A stretch of 64,000 nucleotides of DNA from Sistotremastrum niveocremeum HHB9708 (taxonomy: Eukaryota; Basidiomycota; Agaricomycetes; Sistotremastrales; Sistotremastraceae): the NCBI GenBank assembly GCA_001630475.1, contig KV419413.1, positions 230,787 to 294,786 of the forward strand. The letters run 5' to 3'. Shown here piece by piece: positions 22,696 through 35,918 of this stretch (its first letter is position 1; every line of letters starts with the position of its first letter). The position numbers and the translations under genes are program-made. Under the pieces are notes generated by a model. That model was not told the DNA's origin, made no database searches, and was given only the letters and a program-made list of their open reading frames with translations.

Positions 22696-23434
22696 ATAAA
22701 GTTTTATAGGACCTCCACGGAATCCAACGGAGATAATTGAAGCTCCGCTTTCGGATGATCGTGCTCATGACGGCATCGCTCAGATCATTACATAATGTTC
22801 GGTTTTCTCGCGAAGGTAGTTGGCTGCACGACTGCAGAGTTTTTTGGATATATCAGAGTCTGTATTTAATATCTACGAGGTGATATACATGGTAGAGCTA
22901 CATATCATATTAGCATGTCGGCCACTACAAAAATCTACAGGATAAACGGAATCTAGGTTAGAGGGGTACCAGATGCCTGGGGGCCAAGTTGGGGCAAGGG
23001 CCTGGTGACGAGAGGGCGACCGAAAAAGGGCGGCGGGGTTGCGGGCGTGTTCAGATGGCTAATGATAGGTGGATATGTTTGTTAGCAACGCGGTAGTTCT
23101 CTAACGGGACGGTCCACACTCACCTGAGACCCTAGACCATGTTGACATCCCACTACATCCCTTTTCAACCCTTCTAGCGCGCTCTTCTCTTGTTTACGGC
23201 GGGGCTCGACAATAGAGAGCGTCCAGCTAGGGGGGAGTCAACGGCGGGAGGCGGGGCCTGATATGTTGACGGCGGGACGGTCGACGAGGACGATGGGGGA
23301 AGGCAAGGAGGCGCGGTCACATGACGATGTTCGGATCCAAGGATCAGGGGCCACGGGGAATCCCGACTCAGCTCATCCAAAAGCGGAGTTTTTCTTATCT
23401 CCGTTGGATTCCGTGGAGGTCCTTGTAGTCAAGT
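22696..23434. mobile_element. Probable MULE-like MITE, about 740 bp
   Basis: A 29-bp perfect inverted repeat starts at 22708 (AGGACCTCCACGGAATCCAA...) and returns inverted at 23395-23423. The similarity goes on inward through CTCCGCTTT and GGATGA for about 50 bp. About 12 bp outside each arm lies the same 10-bp word TCAGGTTGAT (22686-22695 and 23435-23444), a likely target duplication of the length Mutator-like elements make. The outermost bases of the two ends match poorly. The interior is GC-rich around 22975-23060 and has no transposase frame. Confidence 0.6.
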
Positions 23435-24395
23435 TCAGGTTGATCGGCTAATCTCGAGGCATGTCGACCCCACTCGGCATCTGGGATATTCCGAGGTGAA
23501 TCGGGGAGGATATAGACCAGTCGACCTAGTTTTTGATGCAACTGGTTTATTGGGGAGCGCGATGACGAACTCTCAATAAAATGTCGGAAAAGGAGGATGC
23601 TGCACAGTACTTTTCTTTTACCGGTAGTATACAGTAGAACTTTCAAGTTGGAAGAGTTGCTCGAAGACGAACGGAATTGAAATACTGATGGTTTCCGTCT
23701 ACGATCGTAGAACATTGCATCAACTACCTAAGAAAAGCTTCTCAAAGGGTTCGAGTTGGTTGTTCGGGTCAAAACGGGAAGGTGATCGATCAACGGGATC
23801 ATCCGGCAGTCATCCGGCTTGCGCACCTTCGGCCGATTCCGGGTTGAAGCTCTCCCGACGGCCCGATGTAAGTTCAGTCTACACTAACGCTCCTGCACTG
23901 CGAGCCCTAAGCTCTCCTGAAGTCCATCTGAATTGCATCACGAATGAAATCCTGTCCCTCCCTGAATGAACATCTAGATTCGTAGGCCGGCTCCTCTGAA
24001 CAATCGGGTCCTATACATTCGAGCACGTCGCGATCGGTGCCGAACGATTCCGGTGACATCGTCTTTTCAAGCCTGTTCAAGCAACTGCACATGTGAGATT
24101 TGCCCGAGTCATCTGAGCTCAGCTGTCTCTTACTCTTGGGCTTTCTATCTTCGGTTCGATTCTCGCGGATACATAACAGACAGCTAGGGTAAATGCTAAG
24201 ACATCCGACTCGGATAATCATACGGTCGCAGGGCAGATGTCTAATGGTTCACCCTTATATCTACAGCCTATGTTTTTCGTTACTTCCTTGGCAGTCTGAC
24301 TACCCGTATTGACCGTCCGAGCTCGGATCCGGATTTGGCAAGGATCGCGACGTCGGCATCTGAGCTTTGTAGGAATCGTCATTTGGAAAATTGGG
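23435..24395. other. Gene-free stretch
   Basis: 5' flank of the hydrolase gene. Open frames of up to about 105 codons on either strand lack splice logic or domains. Nothing else supported. Confidence 0.5.
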
Positions 24396-24403
24396 TATAT
24401 AAG
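24396..24403 (+). promoter_or_regulatory. TATA box of the hydrolase gene
   Basis: TATATAAG, 35-42 nt before the ATG at 24438. Confidence 0.55.
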
Positions 24404-24437
24404 GATTATTCTTCAGAGCCTGGATTAGAGGCGCAAC

Positions 24438-25889
24438 ATGTCGGCAATGGTTGCACAATATCTGTCTTTCCTCTTGCCGCTGGCCTCAGTCGTTTCGGCT
24501 CAGACGTGTACTTCTTTGACGATTCCCGTCAGCATCAATACCCAGGTGCCACATCTCACCGTCGCGGAACCCGTAAATCAGGCAGCTCTTACTGGGTTCT
24601 TCACCTCATTCGCCACTCCATCCGTTGACTTCACTTCGGCTATCATCAATGGCACGCATCAAGTAAAGCAGACGTATAAGATTGCCGGAAAATTGTGCAC
24701 CCCGAAAAATGTAAAGTCCAACGGGATTCTCGAGTTTGCTACCCATGGGTATGTCGATATTATCCTATTGAACTCCTATTATTGACTAACACAATGTCCT
24801 TTATTGCCAGTATCGCTTTCGACCACTCATATTGGGAAGTCGGAGGAGCCAACTCGAAGTACAACTTTGCCGAGAGCGCTGTAGCGTCAGGACATTCTAT
24901 CTTCTATTATGACCGCCTCGGTACGTTTCCCTATGTTCACTCTGTTCAGCCCGTTAAATTTCACGCACAGGAAATGGTGCTTCATCGAAACCCGATGGTA
25001 TTCAGGAAGTCCAATCAGGCGTTCAGATAGAGATCACCCACGAATTGGTGCAGTACATTCGTCAAGGAAAACTTGGTCATAAGTTTGGGAAGATCATTGG
25101 CGTTGGGCATTCGTTTGGAAGGTAATATATACTCTGACATTGTTCATGGTCGTACTGAGTTCGTCCTTAGCATCTTATCTGGGGCCATCACCGCCAAATA
25201 TCCTAAAGACTTTGATGATGTAGTCCTGACGGGATTCGCCACCGGAAACGTGGTTGGCCTGTATATTGGCACAGGTTCATTTGGCGCCACAATTGCTTCG
25301 GAGTCAATACCGACTCGTAAGTCTGACTTCCTCCATAATGGACGATGTGTCCGGTAACATAATGTCTGATTCCAGTGAAACTTCCTCCCTCTTATGTCGT
25401 GCCCGGGACTCCCTCTGCGTATCAGTTCGGATTCTTGAATTATCCTTTCTACGATCCTGGTATGTTTCTTTTGATCGCCGATTGCGTTCCAGTCTCTGAC
25501 CTTTGGTCAAGCTGTCGCCGCTGATCAATTCAAAATCCGAGGAACTACTACTTTGGGAGAATTTGCCACTCTTGTGGCTCCTATCGGAGTATCTCCCAAC
25601 TTTACCAGCCGAGTTTTAGTCGTCACAGGATCTGCAGATTCGTGAGTTTCAGTCGAGTCCACTTGTTGTCGATATATTTCAAGACTGAACACATCTATCC
25701 AGTTTCTTCTGTGCCGGCAATTGTCACCAGACAGTCAATGGAACGAACCTCCTGGATCTTGTAACTGAGCTCTATCCTGTTGCATCTAACTTCAGCAGTT
25801 TTCTCGTAGAGAACGCCGGTCACGGATTGACTCTGCACTTTAGCGCCCCTGCCACGTATGATGTTATACAAAAGTGGGTCGGATCTTGA
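24438..25889 (+). CDS. Secreted alpha/beta-hydrolase (lipase/esterase-like)
   Basis: Seven exons (24438-24748, 24811-24920, 24971-25121, 25171-25316, 25376-25459, 25512-25641, 25703-25889) encode 372 aa. A signal peptide (MSAMVAQYLSFLLPLASVVSA) precedes an alpha/beta-hydrolase fold. The FATHGIAFDHSYW block and YYDRLGNG, typical of the fungal secreted branch, come first. The nucleophile elbow GHSFGS (Ser at about 187) is split by an intron. An acid candidate lies in VVTGSADS, and the catalytic His in ENAGHGLTLHF near the end. The Cys pair in FFCAGNCHQ is likely a disulfide. All triad positions are present, so an active esterase or lipase is expected; the substrate cannot be read from the sequence. 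Confidence 0.88.
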
Positions 25890-26426
25890 GGACAACACAC
25901 ACTCCGCCGATCTACGCTTTGATTACGGTTTGCAAGCTAAGAAGAAATCAAAAGACCGGTACGCAACCAATGTGCCGAATGCGTTGTTGAATGTTCCGGA
26001 ATACAGTATACAGTAGGACTATAGTGCAAGTGATGGTCATGTTGATCAATTATCCTCAGTATTATATACTCACTTACTTTCCTTTCCACCTATTCTAGCT
26101 TTGAGAGTCTGATAAGAACAACCCTATCGAGCTCTAGTTCGCCTCATGTTTGATAGTATTCCATTCAGTGAAAGTCTCACTGTTGAACGTGCCGCGCTAA
26201 GCAGTTGCCTAATCGAGTTGAGAAACGCACGAGATCATTTCCACTTCAGATCAGCTTGATAGACTTTCTGTCATTGAAGATGCACGTGCGAAGAGAATTA
26301 CGGTTGCAGCATGGTCGGGCGCTAGCGCACTTAGTGGCTGTGCTATGAACGAATGAGAGCGTTGCCGGCGACTGCCGAACGGGGCTCCTTGATGCTTCGC
26401 TGCTGCTGCGTACCGACCCGACGACG
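25890..26426. other. Gene-free stretch
   Basis: 3' flank of the hydrolase and promoter region of the oxysterol-binding protein gene. No gene or repeat seen. Confidence 0.5.
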
Positions 26427-29400
26427 ATGGCAACCGAATCAGAACCAATCTACCAGGTCAAGCTATTAGCTGCACTCAGGACAGGAGACCTTGCTACCAT
26501 CCAACCCTACTTGTCTGATATCCATAAACATGCTCAAGACAAGGATAATGATTTTGGAGCACTTGCACTTCACCTTGCTATTAGATGTGCATCCGGTGAG
26601 TTATTTAGGTCTAATGAATGACCAAACTCTCATATAAGCTTGACCAGTTGAAACTGTGCAACTTTTATTAAATCAACGTTCAATATCTCCCAATGCCACA
26701 CATCCGCCAAATTCCCTCACCACCCCGCTGCATTTAGCAGCGTCCATAGGACGCGCAGACGTCGTGGCTTTACTTTTGGACCAACCCGAAATCAACGACA
26801 CGGCCAGAGACGCACAAGGAAAGACTGCTCTCGAAGTGGCACGCACCAAACAAGTTCAGCAAATCATAAGCGACTCCCAATCTCTACTCCAGGAATCCTT
26901 TCGCTCTTTACTTCGAACCTACGTCCTGTCTCCCATCAATGCCAGCCCTCCCCCATCTCTTCTTCGGCTCCTTACATCTCCCCGGGCTCGTCTCTTGGAT
27001 TTGTCATACCTGGATGAATCGACAGGCACCACTTTACTACATGAAGCTGCGAAACGAAAGGACATGAAACTCATGGAGCATGCAGTACATGCCGGAGCCG
27101 ATGTTTTTGTACGAGATAGGAAAGGGCGCGGCGTCGCAGAAGTTGCCGGGAAGGACGAACGAGTCAAGGCCTATCTAAAGCAATGTACGTCCCAGTGTAT
27201 ATTACTTGTGTGCCTTTTGTTCAATTATTATCAGTTGCAAATCAGGATATATCGCTCTTGGATATCCCCTCATCTGAGCCTCCAGTCCTTCGAGGATATC
27301 TCAGTAAATACGGCAACGTGGCTAAGGGCTATGGAACGAGATGGTTCGTGTTGAAGGACGGCATTTTGTACTGTAAGTTTCGCTATGCATGTGTGTTGTT
27401 TTTATGCTTAGCTCTGCCATAAGACTACCGACACCGGGATGACGAAAACTACGCTTGTCGAGGCTCAATATCCATGCACTCCGCTACTCTCAAGACGAAT
27501 TCCGGCGGTGACAGACTCCGGTTTGAAATCAAGACTGCAACATCTCCCGCCACCGGATCCACGCCTTCTCTCATTGGAACCAACACCCCGACTCAAAAAT
27601 GGTGGATGAAAGCCAATCATCCGGCAGAAGTTGCCCGATGGACGAATGCCATTCAACGGAGTATCGAGTGGTGCAAAAGAGAGCGAGACAAAGACAAAGC
27701 GAGCTCATCAGCCAGTGTCAAGACGAAGCGAAGCAGACGACAGACAAAGACCGCTAGTGTAGGCAGCTCTATGGTCGGCCTGGGAGACTCTGGAGTCATG
27801 GTGGCAGGTCACGAGGAGATCAGTGGTTCCACCTCTCTAGACGGAGAATCCATGTCGAGTGAGAGCGGATCTCAGGATACGGAAGTCCCGCCTTACGAAG
27901 ACCAGTTCGAGCTGCATGCCAACACCACAACGACGCAGTTGGAGCTTACTTCACATCTCCGACTACCTCCTCAGTCGCCGGAACTGACAGAATGTCTTTC
28001 ACTAGTCCGGAAGTACGTCGACATGGTGCGCGAAAGAGAAGAGTGGTGGCGAGAACGGGTGAAGAGGGAGAAGGAGAAAGTAGGCGTATGGGAGGAGAGT
28101 CTGGGCATCGTGGTCCGCGAAGGAGAGGCACTTGAGAGAGAATTGAGGGAAAGAGCAGGAAAGAGGAAAAGCAGGATCGTCAGCACCGCTCACCCGAACT
28201 CAGCCGACCCATTCGATCGGGGATTTTCCCTTTCTTCACCACCTGAACCGATGAACGCCGACGCAGCCCAGGATGTGCCGGAGTCGTCTCTGCCTTCGTC
28301 ATCCGCCCTCAAAACGCCAACTCCTCAACATCCTGAACCGTCCACCCCTGTCCCTGCTGTTCGGCCATCACAGCCTATACCTGTCCCAGTCGCTCCCCCG
28401 CCACCTCCCCTGGAAGAAGAGGATATTGACACTGACGAGGAAGACGAATTCTTCGACGCTATCGAGGCAAATACATTGCCAAATCTCGTCGTCTCTGCTC
28501 CCCTCGCGGCCACTCCCAAGGCCCCGATTCAATCCGCGTTCCTGGATCCTGAGATCTTTTCGTCATATGCGCATCTGCGATCGAAGATGCCTATCTCGGA
28601 TGATAATCGTCCGTCGATAAGCCTTTGGTCTGCTCTGAGGAACAACATTGGAAAGGATCTAACAAAGATCAGTTTCCCTGTCTCGTTCAATGAAGTAAGT
28701 CAGCCCCTTTGAGAGCTTATGACGTCAGCGTTCGTTAATGAGACACACAGCCGACAAGCATGTTGCAACGGATGGCGGAGGACATGGAGTTCTCGGAATG
28801 CTGTAAGTACTCTCGCTTGATATACCATATTCTGTCAGTTAATCCCGCCATTAGTGGATGCTGCGGCTGCGGAAGAAGATCCACATCGCCGAATAGCATT
28901 CGTTGCTGCGTTTGCCATGTCCAACTACTCTAGCACGATCGGCCGAATAGCCAAACCGTTCAATCCAATGCTTGTCAGCTTTATTCCAATTCTTCTTTCA
29001 TCGTATCTCCTCTGATATCCTTGTTTGGTCAGGGCGAAACTTTCGAATATGTCCGCTTTGACAAGCATTATCGATACATGTCCGAGCAAGTTAGCCATCA
29101 TCCGCCAATCTCCGCCTGCTGGGCTGAATCGCCGAAATGGCACTATTACGGCGAAGTCGATGCCCAGAATAAGTTCATGGGCAAGAGCTTCGAAATCCGA
29201 CCCACGGGTGTCGCTCATGTCGATCTGAAGATACCCCAAGAATGGGTTCGGGGAACCGTGTCTAGAGCTTCGAGCAAAGAACCTGAAAAGGCGGACACAG
29301 TTACCGAACACTACTCCTGGAAGAAAGTAACGACTAACGTGTCTGGTTTCATTCTGGGTTCTCCCACTATCGACCATTATGGCGAGATGACGGTTAGTCG

Positions 29401-30122
29401 TTTTCGCTATGCTGAGGGCTCTATTCTAAACCCGTTTCCAGGTCGTCAACCATCGGACAGGCGAGAAATGCATTTTGACTTTCAAGCCACGTGGATGGCG
29501 AGGCAAGGATGCCTATGAGATCTCAGGCCGCGTCCTCGACTCTTCAGGGCGCCCTACATACGAGATTGCGGGAAGATGGAACAGTCAACTTGTCGCCCGC
29601 GCAGTCTCGCCCGATGGCAGCATACTCGGAGGTCACTTCCCAGACGTGTCCGAGTCCAGCGGGTTCTCTTCGCCCTCATCATTGACCGAACATCGCTACA
29701 TTCTATTATGGAGAAATACACCCAAGCCGAAAGCGCCGTTCAACCTGACGCCTTTCGCAATCACATTGAACGATCTTCCTGCCGATCTTCAACCTGTTCT
29801 CTGTCCCACGGATTGTCGACTGCGACCTGATCAACGAGCGTTTGAAAATGGCGAGTATGACCTTGCCAATGAACTCAAATCGAAGCAGGAGGATTTTCAA
29901 AGGCAGAATAGAAAACGCAGAGAAGAGCGGGGCGAGACTTGGCATGCGCGATGGTTCGACAAATCCGTAGACCCGGATACCGGGGAGCGTGTTTGGCAAC
30001 CGAGGCGCAAAGGGGATGGACTGGAGTATTGGGCAGCAAGGGAAAGGATTGTGAAGGACAGCTCTACTGCCGACACCTGGGTGGATGTTCAGAAAATATT
30101 TATTGATACCCCAAAACAATGA
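26427..30122 (+). CDS. OSH1: Oxysterol-binding protein, Osh1/Osh2 type (ankyrin-PH-FFAT-ORD)
   Basis: Lipid transfer protein acting at ER contact sites. Eight exons (26427-26595, 26648-27184, 27235-27372, 27424-28694, 28751-28802, 28855-28973, 29033-29392, 29442-30122) give 1,108 aa. Order of domains: ankyrin repeats (about 20-235, e.g. TPLHLAASIGRADVVALLL), a PH domain (about 253-357, LRGYLSKYGN...WTNAIQRSIEW), a linker with a coiled coil and a proline-rich part, a textbook FFAT motif EFFDAIE (623-629) preceded by an acidic run, and the sterol/PI4P-binding ORD (about 670-1090) with the signature EQVSHHPP near residue 780. FFAT predicts binding to the ER protein VAP/Scs2. This architecture is that of yeast Osh1/Osh2; which of the two cannot be decided. 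Confidence 0.93.
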
Positions 30123-30590
30123 ACAGTCTCATAGAGCACTATTATTGACCTGAGTTGTCAGCACGTTTTATAGATTTAGTTGGACATTCCAGGATCCTAT
30201 CGCAATCCGGCTTGCCGTTTGCTTTGAGCTTCCGTGAGCATGAAGGTCTGATCATGACGCGTTGATTAAACTGGGACGACCCCAGCAAACGTTTCGATCA
30301 AGAAACTATGTAAGGATGATAGTGATGGGTAGTAAATACATATGTGATAGGTATGCGAGTTGAGTAAGAGCGAGTACTAAAGACAAATCACAAGAAAATC
30401 CGGGACCCTCCTTGAAGGGCGCCTGAAAATTTGTCTTAAAAGGTAGATCAAGGAAAGCAAAAATAACAGCGTTCTATATACCAGAGCATGAACGAAGCCT
30501 AAACCAAGAATGAAGGAACGAAGGATATTTGCACCGACAAGAAACGAACGGAAGGTAAATATATATGAGGATAGAAAGGGATGCGGAACG
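30123..30590. other. Convergent 3' spacer
   Basis: 468 bp between the stops of the convergent OSBP and TBC genes, presumably the two 3' UTRs. No gene seen. Confidence 0.6.
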
Positions 30591-33500
30591 TCATGTTTTG
30601 CGAATCAACGTGGAGTTCATAGTCAAGCCGCGGGAAGAACCCGGCTGCTGCTTCCGGATTGTCGCCTCCATTTTAACACGCTGCTTTCTGAGATCATCAT
30701 CTTTGAGCTTGACAGACAGCGCGTCCGAAAGGAAGGTCTCGGGATCGGGCAACATCGTTGGTGGAAGGGGGCGCGTGAGCCACGCAGACCCAGCAGGTGA
30801 GGCTGGAGAGTCGAAGATTCGGCGACGGTAGATGCGCAGAATCTCCAGACCAACTCGAAAGAGGATGACGGGGCCTTCGTAGAAGAATATATCCCACACG
30901 CGGCAGAGATGCTCGGTGGGGAGTGTTCCTGCGAACATGGAAGAGAACCAGGGACCACAAAGATCGATGGGACGAACGTCGTTAACAAAGAGACGTTTCG
31001 ACATCGGCGCATCGTTCGCTTCGAGGTATTTTTGAAATAAAGAAGCATCAGCTTCGAGCTGGTACGCGCCAGGCGAAAAGTAAGGTCGAAGATGCTGATC
31101 CATCAGCGCTAAAAACATCCAAAATGCATCCTCTTCTGGGGACTGAAGGAGAAGGTGGCCAGCAATAATGACCAAGCCTGTATATCATATTAGCAGAGAT
31201 TAGGAATGGTAAGACGCAACAAACCTGCTTGGTAAGTGATGTCCGGGACCATTGCGAAATAAGCATTAAGCAACGACACCAACGGACCCCTTGGATCTTT
31301 CAAGTGAGGGTGCTCAGGGAAGTATCGATCGGCGTCTTTTTCGATGTTTGCCGAAGCTCCTACTCTCGGTCTTTTGCTCAGGTCGGAATAGATGTTTGGC
31401 ATTCTTTTCGCTTTCGCATCCACCAAATGCGACCACACTTGATATCGCACAGAAGACGGCACGGGTTCTTGCAACATTTTGCGGAGCTTCTTGCTTTTGT
31501 GTGAAGTCGATTGTATGGTCGACATCCACTTCAGTTCTCTAGCACGATGGGCTTCCATCTGAGCCGATGCTTCCACCGTTGGGCTCCGGATCTTCTTCAA
31601 CATCGTAGCCCTGGAAGCTCCAAATGAGTCGACGGATGATGCAGCAGGTGAACGACCATCGAGTCCACTGGCACCATGTGAGCCCGCTAACATAGAAGTA
31701 GCAGGACTGAGTGATCGCTCAAGGATATCTGGTCGTGCTTCGCTTCGTAATGACATGACGTCGGTTCCAAGACCTGCAGAATCTTCACTGTTCCGACTGA
31801 CAACGTGTTTCAGAACAGGCCGGACGAGCTCGAACTCCATGTCTTTGACCTGAACCGTCTCCTCTTCGTATTCCGGAGTATGCATGGGCATGGGGGCAGA
31901 CGTAGAGGCAGCCGGGGTCTGGGGAGCAGAACTTTCCCGGGATGGTGTGGCATCTCTCTTGGGTTGAGAAAGGCTAGCGCGAGAGCGTAAAGCCGAGATT
32001 GATAGCTTGTTCCTCAGAGATTCACGTCCCATGGAGCTCGTGGGGGAAGAGGCCGAGGGGGTTTGGGCACGATCGTCTTCGGTCTGAGGTTGTGGATTTG
32101 AATGATGACCAATGGATTCGCTGTAATGCGATGCTTCTGTGCTATGGCTTGTATCAACTGATGGTGATCGTTTGCTTTCTTTCCCGTCACGCGCCGGCTT
32201 CTCCGGGTTGTCCTGAGTAATTTGGGAGATGGAAGTGATACTGGTGGAAGCGGCAGGCCCTGAATTCCTTCGTCCACGCACTGTAGGTGGTGAGGAAGGT
32301 GTGGCTGTATTTGTAAAGGTAGCAGTAGAGGTAGGTGATGTGACAGAAGGAGGTGCAGGTGCGGCAGGGATTTGCACTTGCAGCATGGGAGTTTGCAGTG
32401 CAGTGCTGGAGGCAAAGTGACGAATGACCCCACGGGGAGGATTAGGCTGCAGCTGAATGGGAGAGCCGAGAGATGTCGAGCTTGACATGACGGGGCTGGT
32501 AGGACTTGCAGGATTAGGCGACAAAGGAGGTCGGGCTAAAGGACTCGACGGCGTGGGTGAAACTTTACCAAGTGTACCCTTGGATGCACCTAGCGACAAA
32601 GGAGATGGTCCAATCGGCGAACGTGCAGCTGAAGACCGGGAGGATAGAAGTCGAGGGCGAGAGGGACCTGCAGTACTTGAAGGTGATGCAGCACGATTGG
32701 CAACTGGATTCGATGAAATAGTCGCCGGTGATCCGAGAGCTGATGGTGCGGAGGACGCCCTATGTGTGAACTCAGTTACCATCACATTATGACATTCATT
32801 CATTTGTACTCACTTTTCGGCGGTATTAGTATCCGCAGCACCAACAGGAGGTATCGGGGTGCTATTAGCGTTGAAACCAGAGAAACTCCGCGATCGAGGT
32901 CTTTGAGCACCAACCATAGGCGAGAAGTTGGTTCTTGGTATCGCCGCCCCAATGACCCCTGCACCCTCGGAAACCGAGGAAGAGGCGTTCATCGCAGACT
33001 GTTGTCTGGCAGGTCCACTACTCTGTGACCTTCCATTCACGGCTGCGGGCTTCTTTGGCAGCTCTTCAACCCGCATATCAACTTCTCGTTCTCGCCATCC
33101 ATCGACGAGCCAGGAAATCGGCACAGGCCCACTAGCGCTCAGTAAATCCTTCTCAGTTCGCCCATGTATGGTTGCTGCTCGTCTTATACTAGGTGGCGCC
33201 TTCGGGCTCGATTTGATAACCAGCGGACTCGGACTTGATCCATTCATAGGACGAGTATACAAAAGAGCAGCTTCACGAAGACTTGTTAACAGGGACTGAG
33301 AAGCTGGAGGTGGTGGTGGTGGAGGGGGGACGGAAGGAGATGACGATGAGGAAACAGGAGCGAGAGATGGATTGATGATTTGTGATATGCGTGTTCGGTG
33401 GATTGATGGGCCTCGTGAGAGGGGTGAGGTCTCTGATGGAGGTTTCGGTGCTAACGGATGCGGCAGGAACGGACTTGATGAGGTGGAAGGTAGGGCTGGT

Positions 33501-35918
33501 GAACTTCTCGAAGTGATCGGTGGTGAGGGCTCGGGAAGAGGGGAAGAGCATAAAGGGGTGGGTGGGTTGAGGTTTTGTACTATCGAAGGGGATGGAGGGA
33601 ATGAAGGTGTGGGGGATAGTGGACCAACGGATGTCGGTGTGGAAATAGGGGTTTGGATTTGGGATTGGTTAAGTGACTGGAGTGATCCAATGGCCTTGAC
33701 ATTTTCCAGTGAGTTCTTAGCCGAAAGTTTCAACGGTTCAGGTCGCGATTTCGTTGACGATGATCGCGAGAAAGCAGACACAGGAGAGCTGGGTGTTTTC
33801 GGAGTCTTCGGAACTTCTGCTTCAACATCACCGTCCCCTCCAGACGTATCAGTCTCGGGTGGATCAGGGTTCGCGATAACAAATCCATGATGTCTCGGAC
33901 TTCCCGGCGATCCAGCGCTCATCTTACGAGACCGCGATGAAGATTTTCTTCTAGGCATGGGAGGAGAACGTGGAGGGGATGTCATAATACCACGGACCCC
34001 AGGGTTGGCAGTCGGCTCGGCGAATTGGGTAGGAGGTGAAGTTGGGGACAACGGTTGAACGCCTTGGGAGGACTCTCCTTCAGCAGATTGAGGTTGTTGA
34101 TTCAACTGCTGCAACCTCTTCTCCTCCAATCGGGCACGAAGGGCACTGGCCGCTCCACCACCAACGTTGAGAGGACTGACGCCGCCACCGACATTCACCG
34201 GACCAATACCCGCTCCAGTCCCTGATCTGAAACCCTCATCTATATCTCTCGGTGATAGTAATGGAGAAGGCATAGGGTGGGCAGCGCTGATGGGAGGAGA
34301 TAATGGTGCTAGACTTTGGGAATGTGACGAGAACGAATGGGAAGATCCTGAAGGTGATTCGAAGCCCGTATGCAGTAAAGGAGAGGGACCGGGACTTCCG
34401 ACTGTTGTCGAGGGGAGTGACATCTTTCTGGGCTGGAGACTCGAGAGGGGAGGAGGGACGTGACCGTGAGATCCAGTTCGGGGAGGTGGCAGAGGCCTTG
34501 ACGATTTTGAAGATTCAGAAAGAGATGTTGTTCTCGTTCTCGCTGAGACCGCATCGAGACTTCTTCTCGACGTGGAATCAATCGACTTCTGAGCACTGTG
34601 TGACGTCCCTTCACTCATCGTTCTCTCTCGTTCCTTGTCGTCTGGCATCGGTGGCAGAGGTTGCGTCCCGACTATACCACCCAGCATACTCAACCGCGAA
34701 GCACGGGAGGAGAGTTTACTCGCCAGGCTGTATCTGGAGTATCGATAATTGTCATAAATATCGGATGCACCATCCCATTCTCCGTGCTCGAGATCCGAAT
34801 CATCAGTGTGAGTGTGGGTTGTGTGGACGCTTGACGGAGACAGAGGAACGATGGGTGGCAGAGGCGGAGGAGGCGACAACGGGGGTTCTGGTGATGAGGA
34901 GAGAACCGGGATGTCCGAGACGAGGACTGTGTGATGGACATGGACGGTACTATTGTCGTGATTATCAGCTTCATCTTCTTCGTCATCTTCGTATCTCGAC
35001 TCTTCATCGTCTGACCCCATTCCTCCTAACAATGTCAACCCAATGCCTATCTTTCCCTCAATTTCTCCTTCTGAGAAAGCAGCCGATATTCGAGATGAAT
35101 CTTCGACCAGAGGTGGAGTAGGTGTTCGTGGAGGTGGAGGAGCGGTAGGGAGTAAATAGGGCGCAGGATTCTGTGGCGGAAGAGGAAACGAAGAAGGTGA
35201 CGGCGAAAGTGGCAATCCTGGGGATGAACCATCAATAGGGGAAGGGGAGGGCGCCTTTTCGACAGAAGAAGTGGTTTCAGGTGTGTCAAGGCGTGCTGGT
35301 AAGGTCACAGAGCGGGTATCGATCATGCCACCTCGACGCTTTTTGGAAAGATCCCTTTGCACTGATGTTATGTCATTTGGCGTCTGAGGAAGGGCGCTCT
35401 CAGGTGAAGTGACGATTGATGACCGACTAGTGACAGGGACGTCCGCATCTTCGGGAGAAAGCATGTATGTTTTTCTCGGCACGGGTAAAGAGAGTCGGGT
35501 GGACGGGTGGTCTGAGCTGATGGAGTCATGTTTGGGTATTGGAGGAGAGGGTACTGGAGATGTGCTGTGAACAGAGGCTGAAGCTGAAGAACGTTTCTGC
35601 TTGACAGGTTTCTTTAATTTGCCATGAAACTGCACGTCGCTGCCCAGAAAACGTCCTACGACGCCTTCGCAGTAACCCTGACATGTAACATCGTAAGTGG
35701 ATATTCCATGTTATGCCTCATTGATAACACGGGAAACGCACCAGAAACACGTTCTCCTCCGTGAGCTGCATTAGGACCACAATCTCATCGCCAGCGAGAA
35801 ACATCAAATCTTGGGTGCCCTCAGCGACTCGATCTTTCAGGGCCGTACATTTTCCTATCCCTCCCTTGGCCGCAAACCTCGTCCAGCGACCCAGGTCCGC
35901 CGCATCCATTGCGTCCAT
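30591..35918 (-). CDS. SH3-TBC domain protein, Rab-GAP-like, 1,720 aa
   Basis: Probable regulator of a Rab GTPase in membrane traffic. Exons 35918-35742, 35677-32814, 32759-31225 and 31177-30591. An SH3 domain opens the protein (about residues 8-75; DLMFLAGDEIVVLMQL, then GYCEGVVGRFLGSDVQF across the first intron). Roughly 1,370 residues of Ser/Pro-rich, presumably disordered linker with several PPPPPP runs follow. The TBC domain is at about 1450-1650. Its arginine-finger motif is canonical (IEKDADRYF, near 1489). The glutamine-finger motif is not: the usual YxQG reads YQAG (near 1525, across an intron). The start at 35918 is the first ATG of the conserved MDAMDAADLGRWTRF beginning; upstream sequence in frame has no ATG. 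A single large gene, not an operon partner of its neighbours. Confidence 0.9.

Noticed and set aside
24100-24180. GGTTCGATTC resembling a tRNA T-loop
   Set aside because: The flanking bases do not pair into a T-stem and no acceptor stem or anticodon arm can be formed nearby.
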